This document shows, piece after piece, positions 1 to 7,732 of a DNA stretch of 64,000 nucleotides. The stretch covers positions 1,302,001 through 1,366,000 of the forward strand of contig CP002190.1 of assembly GCA_000525675.1 (NCBI GenBank), in the 5' to 3' direction. Within the stretch, counting starts at the first letter, position 1. Every line of letters starts with the position of its first letter. This stretch comes from Bdellovibrio bacteriovorus W. Lineage in GTDB: Bacteria > Bdellovibrionota > Bdellovibrionia > Bdellovibrionales > Bdellovibrionaceae. Under the pieces are notes generated by a model that saw nothing but the letters and a program-made list of their open reading frames with translations, was not told where the DNA came from and searched no databases. A program made the position numbers and the translations under genes.

Positions 1-179
1 TGTTCAGAGCCTTAAGTTGCACGTAATATCAGCAAATACGGATATCGTGTCCGAGATCTCGGACTCAAATTTTAGAATAAATGACCAACCACGAGCTCTA
101 GGCGGCTTAAAATTCAATTCAGACTGGTCCCTTAATCGCAACTCTCTTCCTGTATCAATCAATCGAACAGGAGAAAGAA

Positions 180-479
180 ATGAAAAAACAAACAACGAAT
201 AAAGCGCTAGTGATGGCTGTTGTGTTAGCAACTGGGGCTTATGCTGAAGCCCAAGCCCTTAATTCTATCGAGGTTCAATCAGTAAGGGGTGTATTGCGTG
301 CTCTAAACATCGATGAATCTCAATTGTCGAATCAGGACATTGAACAATTAAAAGATCAAGGAAACCGTCTTCGTTTTTACGAAAAATCAAAAGCGGAATA
401 CGAACAGAAGCTGCGTGATGGAACTATTTATCGAACTTGCGGCGCAGGTTCTCATGGTGGTGATGGAGATCCGGTTTAA
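180..479 (+). CDS. small exported peptide with Cys/Gly-rich tail
   Basis: The 99-residue product starts with a lysine-rich, hydrophobic stretch ending in Ala-x-Ala (about residues 1-25) that reads as a Sec signal peptide. A charged helical middle follows, and then a short tail, residues 87-99, with one Cys and five Gly (CGAGSHGGDGDPV). A good Shine-Dalgarno (AGGAGAAAG) precedes the ATG. It is the first gene of a tight three-gene operon with a GRDP-like protein and a GNAT acetyltransferase. I do not recognise the family. The layout (leader, charged middle, compositionally odd tail, enzymes behind) resembles a modified-peptide precursor, but that is inference. Confidence 0.6.
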   Translation: MKKQTTNKALVMAVVLATGAYAEAQALNSIEVQSVRGVLRALNIDESQLSNQDIEQLKDQGNRLRFYEKSKAEYEQKLRDGTIYRTCGAGSHGGDGDPV

Positions 480-502
480 TATTTAATGTGGAGATTGCTG
501 TT

Positions 503-925
503 ATGAGAAAGACTATCGCGCAGATTGTAAATGTACGGGAGTTCGCAAACACAAAGCCTCTCGTTCTTTTAGAGATGGTCTACGACGATCTAGTCCGGCT
601 CTTACGATTTATTCATCGAAGTCAAAGGAGCGGTTCTTTAAAAGAACCGTTCTATTTCACAAATCGCATTAGCTACCTTGATGAAATGTGGCACCACTTT
701 ATCTTACAAACAAGAAGCTATCATGAGTTCTGCAATAAAGAATTTGGGGAGTATCTTCATCACGAAGTGAGTTTGCCGAGTAACGCTGGTACGGGGGAGA
801 GTATTGGGAGTGAAAGAATCATTACATCACAAATGGCCCTTTTAGAAGCTCATCTCGGCGCAGATTTTATCCATCGAATACTTTTCATATATCCAGAACT
901 TTTAAAGAGAGAAGAAAATGTTTAA
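503..925 (+). CDS. GRDP-like (DUF1399-type) protein
   Basis: The 140-residue product has a central block WHHFILQTRSYHEFC (about residues 63-77) followed by FGEYLHH (about 81-87). This pattern is typical of the glycine-rich-domain-containing-protein-like family (DUF1399): Trp-His, a Tyr and Cys a few turns later, then paired His. The conserved His and Cys suggest metal binding or catalysis, but the function of the bacterial members is not known to me. The ATG at 503 is chosen because a GGAG lies nine bases upstream; an in-frame GTG at 488 is the alternative. Its last codons overlap the next gene's start, implying translational coupling. No signal peptide, so it probably acts in the cytoplasm. 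Confidence 0.55.
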   Translation: MRKTIAQIVNVREFANTKPLVLLEMVYDDLVRLLRFIHRSQRSGSLKEPFYFTNRISYLDEMWHHFILQTRSYHEFCNKEFGEYLHHEVSLPSNAGTGESIGSERIITSQMALLEAHLGADFIHRILFIYPELLKREENV

Positions 926-1457
926 AAAAGATCTTGGCAATGGGTTTTTCATTAAAGATATTTCGTCTAAGGAACTTGAAGTACTCTTAAAAAAGCACTT
1001 TGAGGCGCTCTTCTTTAATCGCATAGAAAACTCGGTCCCGACTCCGAGTGCTGCTAATGAAAAACTTTTCGTTCGAAAGAAAGAGTGGCAAAGGTTTGTT
1101 TTAAGACTGGGTCTTTTTTATCAAGACCAGATAGTCGGTTGGCACTATGGCCACGCATCAGATGCTGAAACTTATTATATGCAAAACTCGGCTATTCTTC
1201 CTGAGTATCGTAATCAAGGTTTGTACGAAAAGCTTCTTCTAGCGGTTCTTGAGAGAGTTCAAGAAGAAGAGTTTCAAGTCATCACTAGTTTGCATCATCC
1301 TAATAACGCTGCTGTTTTAATTCCGAAACTAAAAGCGGGATTTATAATTTCAGGCATGCAGTTTCATGAACGTTTCCGCTCGTTGATCGAGCTTAGGTAT
1401 ATTTTTGATTTGCGACGACGTCAGGATCTTTGCAGAAATATGGGATTGGATTTCTAA
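918..1457 (+). CDS. GNAT-family N-acetyltransferase
   Basis: A 179-residue protein with the GNAT core. A beta strand with a bulge (YYMQNSAILPEYRNQGLYEKL, about residues 91-111) contains the acetyl-CoA loop in the variant form RNQGLY (usual R/Q-x-x-G-x-G/A), and HHPNNAAV (about 126-133) matches the late N-x-x-A/V segment before the last strand. It would transfer an acyl group from a CoA donor to an amine; the substrate is unknown. The ATG overlaps the stop of the GRDP-like gene, so the two are co-translated. Placement behind the exported peptide gene suggests the peptide or a related molecule as substrate (inference). Confidence 0.75.
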   Translation: MFKKDLGNGFFIKDISSKELEVLLKKHFEALFFNRIENSVPTPSAANEKLFVRKKEWQRFVLRLGLFYQDQIVGWHYGHASDAETYYMQNSAILPEYRNQGLYEKLLLAVLERVQEEEFQVITSLHHPNNAAVLIPKLKAGFIISGMQFHERFRSLIELRYIFDLRRRQDLCRNMGLDF

Positions 1458-1551
1458 ATAGAGAGGTCGGTCAGTTAAGAAAAAATCGTTCTCAGGGAGT
1501 TGTATGGTAATTAAAAAAATATTAATCAATTTTTTGAACACCAGGCCCCAG

Positions 1552-2004
1552 TTAGGGGATTGAAAGGAAGGACTTTATATGGACAGTTCTAGTTATATAG
1601 AAATCATTAAATATGTCTGAAGCTATTGGTCTATACTGAAAATAATAAACGTTTCTATGAGTTAAATACATATTTAGTTCAGATCCATGAAGAGGATAGA
1701 TTTCTTCACCAAGCTTTTGTTCTATTCCATAATACTCTGAATTCTCAGAGGCAAGATACCTGTCTTGAAAAGTCATTCTTGAGTTGTAAATTAATTTCAA
1801 GTATTCAAATGGCTGAACCCTTAGATCTGTTCTTTGACCAATAGCCCCAGAAGGAAGCGTTGGTGTGGGAAGTTCTTGAGCGGCGCAAGTAGATCCAATT
1901 AAATTATATCCAGAATTACAAGCAGCAGTTCCTGTTAATGCAACACAACTTTCCCAATTCGTACTCCATGATTGAAGTCCATCTCTACCTGGGACATGCG
2001 TGGC
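1552..2004 (-). pseudogene. 5'-truncated remnant of a Cys-containing surface protein
   Basis: On the minus strand the frame is open for 150 codons from just after a TGA at 2005-2007 down to 1552, with no ATG at its head; the only internal starts are weak, such as TTG at 1800. The translation from about 1995 to 1850 contains WESCVALTGTAAC and NSGYNLIGSTCAA, a Cys-spaced pattern like the short repeats of secreted surface proteins, then a low-complexity PTPTLPSG linker. This looks like the surviving 3' end of a larger gene. The flanks, 1458-1551 and 2008-2296, hold no gene that I can support. Confidence 0.45.
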
Positions 2005-2296
2005 TCATTGTACCTACTTTTCTTATCTCATTTGGCAGAGTTATAATTTTTGAATATGCATTTTTCTTGTAAAAAGCTCTACTTTAAAAATCAAGAGATG
2101 TTCTAATTTGAGATGGCTAATAGTTTAAAAGTTTATTTTTCATCAGAACTTTATCAAACTAACAAATGTTGAGTGTTGTAAGCTATTATTTAACTCAAAG
2201 CTCCCAGATTATTTGTGGAGATTTTTTATAGCAAACTGACTGGAAGTGAATATTCATAAAATCTTAAAAGTATGTTTTTTTAAAGGAGTTGCGTAG

Positions 2297-2677
2297 GTGG
2301 ATGAAATCAATAAAGCCTTAGTGGTACCATTTGAAGATATCAGGAATGGGATTACAAGGGCGCGTAGTCGGGTAATGAGCAAAATACATCCCTTGAGGTA
2401 CGGCCTAGCTTGCTACGGTAATCTTTGTAAGCTCGATGAAAGATTTCTTTTAATCTCTGAGGATTTCAAAGAGAAGGTTTTTCTGAAGGCGCTAGGAATT
2501 GAAATTCTTAGTAAAAACTTACATACAGTAGATAGTTCTAAACTGTGTTATCCAAAACAGGAAGATATAAGTAAAGGTATCCGATATTTCTATAGCGCAG
2601 TTAAAGAAGAAATAGGAAGTCTGAATCCCGTTGAAGCGCAATTACTCATTAGTTTAATACTAAAAACTGAATCTTAA
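2297..2677 (+). CDS. hypothetical protein
   Basis: A 126-residue predicted soluble, mostly helical protein with no signal peptide and no motif I recognise. The GTG start is supported by AAAGGAG about nine bases upstream. The product has an acidic N-terminus (MDEINKALVVPF) and four Cys scattered without a clear metal-site spacing. It stands alone between the truncated minus-strand remnant and the convergent minus-strand pair that follows, so context gives no hint of function. Confidence 0.5.
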   Translation: MDEINKALVVPFEDIRNGITRARSRVMSKIHPLRYGLACYGNLCKLDERFLLISEDFKEKVFLKALGIEILSKNLHTVDSSKLCYPKQEDISKGIRYFYSAVKEEIGSLNPVEAQLLISLILKTES

Positions 2678-2717
2678 GATAGACTACTAAGTTTATTTCT
2701 CCATAAAGTGTATTCCA

Positions 2718-3560
2718 CTAGCGATGTATTTGCATATTGGGAGAAACCTCATTTCCTCCAATAAGGTCATAAGTTGGATTTTTTTTGATGATTCCATCTT
2801 TTGGTAAGAGGTTCCAGAACCGAGGCGGGCAGGCTGAGTTCGTTCGACTGCTGTGATCTCCTGTTATAAGCCATGCATTTTTATCTACAGAAGGTGTTGC
2901 TATAATAGAATATACGCAGTTTTCTGTAGGGCTTTCTAATTCAACAAGGCCATCGACCTGGTTTTTGGGAGTGTGCTTAAAGTTGAAGCGCCAAGTCTCA
3001 TCGCCTATTTTGGATTTCCAACTGCCTTTAAGGTATGATTCTGAGTCAATGAGTACCTCGCGTAGGATACTGTCTTTTTGGTTAAATGGTAGTTGTAGAT
3101 AGATCTGGCCATTATCATTACGATGAAAAGAAAGTCGTTTTTTGAGCGTAACAGTTTTGGTGTACACTCCTTTGGTTGCCATAAAGTTGTCACCAGGGGT
3201 GGGGTTCAAGTCAAGCCAAACTCTGTCTTTTGCTGCTTCAATTTTTCCCTCGATTGACGATAGGCTTTCGGGTTCATTATTTTTGAAAACAAATCCCGTT
3301 ACGAGGGGCGTATCAGCTTGAGGTTCAACCTTTATAAGACCGAGATAATGGCTTGAATCTTCATAAATCCTAAAGGTTAAGTAAGTAGTGCGTGACAACT
3401 TAGAAAGATCAGGCGGCAGATTTGTAGATAGAAATGACACGGGAAGTGTAGAGATAGTCTCGGTAATGACTTTGTGCGGAGACATCCACAATAGCGGTTC
3501 GGAAGTTAGATAGCTCCGGAAGTAAATAAAAACAATAATAAAAGTAAAAAAATACTTCAT
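2718..3560 (-). CDS. exported or membrane-anchored hypothetical protein
   Basis: A 280-residue protein beginning with a hydrophobic segment (KYFFTFIIVFIYF, residues 2-14) that could be a signal peptide or signal anchor. The rest is rich in beta-prone residues, with two Cys near the C-terminus (NCVYS, SACPP) that could form a disulphide outside the cytoplasm. Its start lies two bases after the stop of the upstream CxxC-repeat gene, so the two form an operon and probably work together. I do not recognise the family. Confidence 0.6.
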   Translation of the reverse strand: MKYFFTFIIVFIYFRSYLTSEPLLWMSPHKVITETISTLPVSFLSTNLPPDLSKLSRTTYLTFRIYEDSSHYLGLIKVEPQADTPLVTGFVFKNNEPESLSSIEGKIEAAKDRVWLDLNPTPGDNFMATKGVYTKTVTLKKRLSFHRNDNGQIYLQLPFNQKDSILREVLIDSESYLKGSWKSKIGDETWRFNFKHTPKNQVDGLVELESPTENCVYSIIATPSVDKNAWLITGDHSSRTNSACPPRFWNLLPKDGIIKKNPTYDLIGGNEVSPNMQIHR

Positions 3561-3562
3561 AG

Positions 3563-5278
3563 TTATTTCGTTTCCAATATAATTCTTGTGTTGAAGGCGC
3601 TATCTGCAGGATGCTCATAATTTAAAATTCCGAAGTAGTAATTTGCGCCGAGCATGGCGGCCCAGATAATAAGGAGTTTTAAATAAGAAATATATCCTTG
3701 GAATATCTCTTGGTTCGTTGGCACTTTCTTATAGCCATCTTTATGCCCACAATGCATGGCAGTAATGATTATAATAGTTATTAGAAATAATAGAGATAGG
3801 TTTATAAAAAAGCATAGTGCAATCCAGAGTGCTAGTGAAAGCGCTATATACGTGCCTCTATGAAACCATCGGCCTATGCGTATGCGGCGATCTATGTCGC
3901 TTTGAGCTTGGTGCTGTTTAAGTACTTCTTTGAGAGACTTTGCATCACTTGTAAGGTTTGCTGCACTCAGTTCGTTTAAAGTTTTTTCGCATAGATTATA
4001 GTTTTTGTTAGCTAAAGCAGATTCAAATTTTGTAATTAGGTTCTGTTTTACGTTTAAGTGAAGTGATGTGAGTGGATCTTTTTGTGCACTGATGCTTTCT
4101 GTAACAGTACTATAGACAAAAACACCTTCGGTTTCGGCGAAGTCCAATGTAAAGTAAATTAGTTCACCTTGTGCAAGCGAAAAGTTTTCAAGCAAAGTTG
4201 TAGGAGCTTTGTTGTTCTGAACGTGTTGGTAAATTTCCTCTATATAAGGTCTGAGGAACTCCTCTTTCGTAAGATCAAAAATTTTATCTAATAGGATCGT
4301 CGGTTTAACGAGATCATGTGTTATCTCCAATTGTTCTGTCATATCGCCAAAATCGGCTGGAATTTCTTTAACTTTACTAATAGTGATGTTGTTTTCACTG
4401 TAAACAGTTGAAGCCTTAACCTCAATTGCATTTTGGTGCCCCCCTTGTCCTTCGCAATCGCAGCATCGAACAAGTGTACTTCCTTTACAGTCGTGACAAG
4501 TCACCTCACCCCTAGCTTTGCAGAAGGTACAGTCTACGAGCTTTTGAGATCGACATGTGGTGCACGGAACATAGCCTGATCGACAGCTTCGGCAAACAAC
4601 TTCTTGTGAAGCTGTACCCTCGCAGCGAGAACAGCGAACATACCCACTAGCATCGCACTGTCGACAAAGGGTAAGAGGGCTTGAGTCAGCGTGATAGCCC
4701 GAGCCTCGGCACGCATTGCAAGAAAGCTTTCCATTGTTACAGGCAGGACAAGCACTGTCATAACGACCGGCTCCGCGGCACGTTTGGCAAGAGAGCTCAC
4801 CATACCCATTACATGTGGTGCAGTTTATTTTGCGATTCCCATTGCAAGATCCACAAATTGTTCTACCAGTCTTGTCACATGTTTTACAACTAAGTTGACC
4901 CGCCTCGTTACAGGTTTTACAGGGAGTATAGTATGCAGTTCCGGGATAGAGCATAGACTCTTCCTGCTCGACAAACTCTTTGGCAAAAAAAGAGGTGGGA
5001 GTAGGTAGCTTCCATAAATCTACTTGTGCAAGAGAAACACTAGGAGAGAGAGGTAGTTGTAATTTTTTTGAAGATTTTTTTGACTCATGCGAGCTACGTT
5101 CTTCGACTAAGGTCCACAGGTAAACAGAAAATACCTTAAAGCCTTTTGACTCTTTGATAGTCATTTTTGCTACAAAGTCGGGAGCTAAGGTTCCATATTC
5201 TTCGAGTCTCCATGACTCAAGCGCCTCTTTAAACTTCGTAATATGTTCAGGAGTAACTGTAAGAGAGAGTTTGCTCAC
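3563..5278 (-). CDS. DnaJ-type zinc-finger repeat membrane protein
   Basis: The 571-residue product carries, at about residues 120-276, fourteen CxxC motifs, many followed by x-G-x-G as in the DnaJ cysteine-rich domain. DnaJ has four CxxC; this is more than three times that. There is no J domain (no HPD) before it. After a helical middle region come two hydrophobic segments: about residues 478-511 (one or two passes) and about 530-550. It probably folds an extended zinc-ribbon rod in the cytoplasm anchored to the membrane. A GTG at 5278 preceded by AAAAGG is preferred over a TTG at 5326 with no ribosome site. Co-transcribed with the exported protein behind it. Function unknown; a chaperone-like or redox role is inference. 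Confidence 0.7.
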   Translation of the reverse strand: MSKLSLTVTPEHITKFKEALESWRLEEYGTLAPDFVAKMTIKESKGFKVFSVYLWTLVEERSSHESKKSSKKLQLPLSPSVSLAQVDLWKLPTPTSFFAKEFVEQEESMLYPGTAYYTPCKTCNEAGQLSCKTCDKTGRTICGSCNGNRKINCTTCNGYGELSCQTCRGAGRYDSACPACNNGKLSCNACRGSGYHADSSPLTLCRQCDASGYVRCSRCEGTASQEVVCRSCRSGYVPCTTCRSQKLVDCTFCKARGEVTCHDCKGSTLVRCCDCEGQGGHQNAIEVKASTVYSENNITISKVKEIPADFGDMTEQLEITHDLVKPTILLDKIFDLTKEEFLRPYIEEIYQHVQNNKAPTTLLENFSLAQGELIYFTLDFAETEGVFVYSTVTESISAQKDPLTSLHLNVKQNLITKFESALANKNYNLCEKTLNELSAANLTSDAKSLKEVLKQHQAQSDIDRRIRIGRWFHRGTYIALSLALWIALCFFINLSLLFLITIIIITAMHCGHKDGYKKVPTNQEIFQGYISYLKLLIIWAAMLGANYYFGILNYEHPADSAFNTRIILETK

Positions 5279-5488
5279 GCTCAGACCTTTTCTGTTTTTA
5301 AAAATTGGTACGAGTTTAATATACAAAAGTTTATTTTGACAAGAGAATGTCAGTGTACTTTCTGAATCTCGACTTGAACAACCCTTGTCGGTTAAAAAAA
5401 CACAAATGTGTATATTTTTATAAATATTATTATATTTTCTTTTGATACTTTTTTGGTGTGTTTTTGAATTGTTTTAATCTAAATAATC

Positions 5489-5515
5489 CCAGCTCTTTGA
5501 CATTCAAATAGCTGG
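5489..5515 (+). promoter_or_regulatory. rRNA-leader-like motif with short inverted repeat
   Basis: CCAGCT (5489-5494) and AGCTGG (5510-5515) form a 6-bp inverted repeat around CTTTGACATTCAAATAG. The inner sequence resembles the motif GTTCTTTGACAATTGAATAG found before the 23S gene at 60068 and its variant before the 16S gene at 58132. It lies about 35 bases ahead of the integrase start. A leader or antitermination role is possible. Confidence 0.35.
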
Positions 5516-5525
5516 ATCAATTCCA

Positions 5526-5548
5526 ACCTTCCTCAAAAGGAGGAAGGT
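5526..5548 (+). promoter_or_regulatory. hairpin masking the integrase ribosome-binding site
   Basis: ACCTTCCTC (5526-5534) and GAGGAAGGT (5540-5548) are perfect 9-bp inverted repeats with a 5-base loop. The right arm contains the Shine-Dalgarno (GGAGG) and ends at the base before the integrase ATG. In mRNA this hairpin would occlude the ribosome site, a classic way to hold recombinase translation low. Confidence 0.6.
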
Positions 5549-6049
5549 ATGGCAATTAAAACATATCAAAAAGACGGACATACTTGCTTTAAAATCCAGT
5601 TCACTTCCCGCAGTCGAATTGCGGGGCTTATGGTAAGGCTTCAGCGTGATTTAGGTGCTGTCAGCCATGCCGAAGCAAAGCGTGAATATGAAAAGCTCAA
5701 AAAAGAGGCTGAGGCCAAAAGAATCGAAAAAGAGCGCAACGGTCTTGTTTGGCGTGATCTTTTGGTGCGCTTTTATAAAGACGTTGTTCTTAACGGTCCC
5801 TATGAAAACAGCACTTCTAAGAGAGACAATTATAATGCTCTCATGATGCATAGCAAGTCTTGGTTGCAAATCCCCATCGATCAACTTCGGCCTATGTCGA
5901 TGCGATTGATTTTTAACGAGATGGAGAAAAAGGAGATTTCAAAAGGTCGCATAAAGCCCGTTCGAAGTGCGGTAAACACAGTCTTTGATTGGGCTCGTCT
6001 AGAACGCATTATACCGGCCCATGTTGAAAGCCCAGCTCGTGGGGGGTGA
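5549..6049 (+). CDS. tyrosine integrase, N-terminal part (frameshifted)
   Basis: A 166-residue product with the N-terminal arm-binding region and core-binding helical domain of a phage/ICE-type tyrosine recombinase. The lysine-rich helix around residues 45-65 and WRDLLVRFYKDVV (about 68-80) belong to these parts. The frame closes right after a run of six G at about 6041-6046; one more G would continue it into the catalytic half starting at 6046. The two halves therefore look like one gene of about 366 codons broken by a one-base indel. Alternatively, the GTG/TGA overlap at 6046-6049 could allow coupled translation of two chains. Confidence 0.7.
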   Translation: MAIKTYQKDGHTCFKIQFTSRSRIAGLMVRLQRDLGAVSHAEAKREYEKLKKEAEAKRIEKERNGLVWRDLLVRFYKDVVLNGPYENSTSKRDNYNALMMHSKSWLQIPIDQLRPMSMRLIFNEMEKKEISKGRIKPVRSAVNTVFDWARLERIIPAHVESPARGG

Positions 6050-6648
6050 GCCTTCCTAAGGTTGAAATCAAATTGCAGCCTATACTCAATCGTGACGAAA
6101 TCAGATTGTTTTTGAAAAAGGCACGAGAAATCGACCACGAATATTATTATTTATGGGCGGTGGCTGTAACCACAGGATGTCGCTCGGGGGAGCTTTGGGC
6201 ATTAAGATGGACCGATGTTTCGTTTGAGACGAGAATGATTTCCATCACGAAGTCATTCTCAAGTAGACTCGGATGCGACAAATCTACCAAAACCAAAGAG
6301 TCTCGTCAGGTGCCCATCAATACAGCCCTTGAGACGCTCTTAAAGGAGCTTAAGTTGAAAACTGCCTCTACAGGTTATGTTCTCCCCAGGATCACGTCGT
6401 GGAGGCGTGGAGAGGCGTCTAAGGTGTCGAGGAGATTTTGTGTTGCTGTTGGTATTCCTGAAATCACTTTCCATTCGACACGAGCCTGTTTTGCTGTTCA
6501 GTGCCTAGTTAGTGGTTTGGATGTTGTCACGACTATGAAGCTTGGTGGTTGGAAGGATGTTAAGAGCTTTCAGCATTACATCCGATTGGCGGGAGTGGAT
6601 ATTCAGGGGGGCGACGGATGGACTGGATTTGATTCCGCAGCACATTGA
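6046..6648 (+). CDS. tyrosine integrase, catalytic part
   Basis: A 200-residue product with a full catalytic set for a tyrosine recombinase: Arg in TGCRSGELWALRW (about residue 47), Lys in KTKESRQVP (about 85-90), the HxxR box in FHSTRACF, Trp in LGGWKD in place of the second His, and the nucleophile Tyr in FQHYIRLAG. Nothing essential is missing, so if it is made with, or fused to, the upstream part it could be active. It starts with GTG inside the stop of the upstream half. It probably integrated one of the neighbouring mobile segments; no att site is obvious beside it. Confidence 0.8.
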   Translation: MSLPKVEIKLQPILNRDEIRLFLKKAREIDHEYYYLWAVAVTTGCRSGELWALRWTDVSFETRMISITKSFSSRLGCDKSTKTKESRQVPINTALETLLKELKLKTASTGYVLPRITSWRRGEASKVSRRFCVAVGIPEITFHSTRACFAVQCLVSGLDVVTTMKLGGWKDVKSFQHYIRLAGVDIQGGDGWTGFDSAAH

Positions 6649-6757
6649 GGGAAAGCGTTTAGACTTTGCAAAAGAGTATAAACAGTTTTAGTTTTGACGA
6701 GCGGGTTTGATGGATTAAACCTAGTGTTTTTTGACCTACAACACTATTAAGTCGAAT

Positions 6758-6808
6758 ATAGTCGATTTGATTAGGTTATAATATGACTATGGGTAATATA
6801 TTGACTAT
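6758..6808 (+). promoter_or_regulatory. toxin-antitoxin promoter with operator-like repeats
   Basis: A TATAAT -10 box (6777-6782) sits between ATAGTC (6758-6763) and GACTAT (6785-6790), which are inverted. A second GACTAT follows at 6803-6808. Repeats flanking the -10 box are what an autoregulating antitoxin would bind. The toxin gene starts 40 bases downstream. Confidence 0.5.
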
Positions 6809-6847
6809 TCTAGAAGGGTCACATATTATGACATTAAGGATGCAGCC

Positions 6848-7179
6848 ATGGCTAATACTCTAATAGAAAAAGTTAGCTCCATGGGCGGCCAACTAGAGAT
6901 TGAAATCTGGTCTGATAATCTTCAGCATGCCGTTGATGGGCATCCTGAAGTGACTATTGAAAAAGTAAAAGGAACTTTGAAAGACCCATCAAAAGTCATT
7001 CAAAGTAAGAACTCCGCGAATACGTGTCTCTTTTACTCTGTAGAGATCCAGATCAGCGAAACGGAAAGTTTGTTTTTTGTGTAGTGGTAGCGGTTACAGG
7101 GGCTGGTAAAGGAAAATTGGTCACGGCATACGATGCAGACTTTATGAAAACCGGAACAGAACTGTACTCAAAGAAGTAG
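6848..7179 (+). pseudogene. BECR/RelE-like RNase toxin, frameshifted
   Basis: The first 78 codons (to TAG at 7082-7084) contain DNLQHAVDGHPEVTIEKVKGTL and a DPSKVIQS segment, as in short RNase toxins of the Barnase-EndoU-ColicinE5/D-RelE (BECR) fold. The expected second half (FVFCVVVAVTGAGKGKLVTA, then a YDADFMKTGTELY segment) lies in another frame up to TAG 7177-7179. Adding one A in the AAA at about 7043 joins them into a protein of about 110 residues. An AAGGA site precedes the ATG. The antitoxin-like gene follows nine bases later. Either the toxin is inactivated or the base call is wrong. Confidence 0.55.
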
Positions 7180-7188
7180 GAGATAAAT

Positions 7189-7599
7189 ATGAATATTAAA
7201 TACTTGTCTGAAAATGAACTTATGTACATCTACTTTGAAAGTAATGTTCCGAACACTCAAACTCGCACTAGCCATGAAGGCATTTTTAAATTCGTAGCTA
7301 AGGCCGACAAAAATAAAATTGTTGGTTATGAAGTTGAAAATGTATCCGAGAATTTGAATTACGTTTTGACGAAGTTAAATCTTAATAGCAAACAGAAACT
7401 GGCTATCTGCTTGTCCTTTCTTCGTGAACGCCAAGGTAAGACTCAGGAACAGGTTGCGGAAACTCTCGATATTTCTCTTAGCAAATATAAAAGCTTAGAG
7501 AAAGCCGACCACAATATAAACTTTGATACTTTGGAAAGCATATTTGAGACTTTCCCGAACGAGCCAATTCTAGATACTGTCTTTCATCAGGCGGGGTAG
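7189..7599 (+). CDS. antitoxin: DUF2283 domain fused to XRE-type HTH
   Basis: The 136-residue product starts with KYLSENELMYIYFES, the signature of DUF2283, and ends with a helix-turn-helix (SKQKLAICLSFLRERQGKTQ..., residues about 64-115) of the Cro/C1 type. AGGAG precedes the ATG. DUF2283 proteins commonly follow toxins of the type encoded immediately upstream. The HTH would bind the repeats around the -10 box at 6758-6808 and repress the pair, while the DUF2283 part would contact the toxin. Frame and codon use look intact although the toxin is broken. Confidence 0.7.
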   Translation: MNIKYLSENELMYIYFESNVPNTQTRTSHEGIFKFVAKADKNKIVGYEVENVSENLNYVLTKLNLNSKQKLAICLSFLRERQGKTQEQVAETLDISLSKYKSLEKADHNINFDTLESIFETFPNEPILDTVFHQAG

Positions 7600-7732
7600 G
7601 GAGAGTTCAGGGAGTTCTCCTATCTAAGCTTAAAGAGAGCGGGCTGTTGTTTAAAAAGTCTCTTTAATCACATATTTTTGTTTACATTCCTTGGCTGATC
7701 TCTTAAACCCCATTTTCTATTGGGGGTGTGTT

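Noticed and set aside
4534-5008. Open frames opposite or across the CxxC-repeat gene
   Set aside because: Shadows produced by the repetitive TGC/ACA codons of the real minus-strand gene.
7600-7660. Weak hairpin after the DUF2283 gene as terminator
   Set aside because: Stem is interrupted and there is no T tract.
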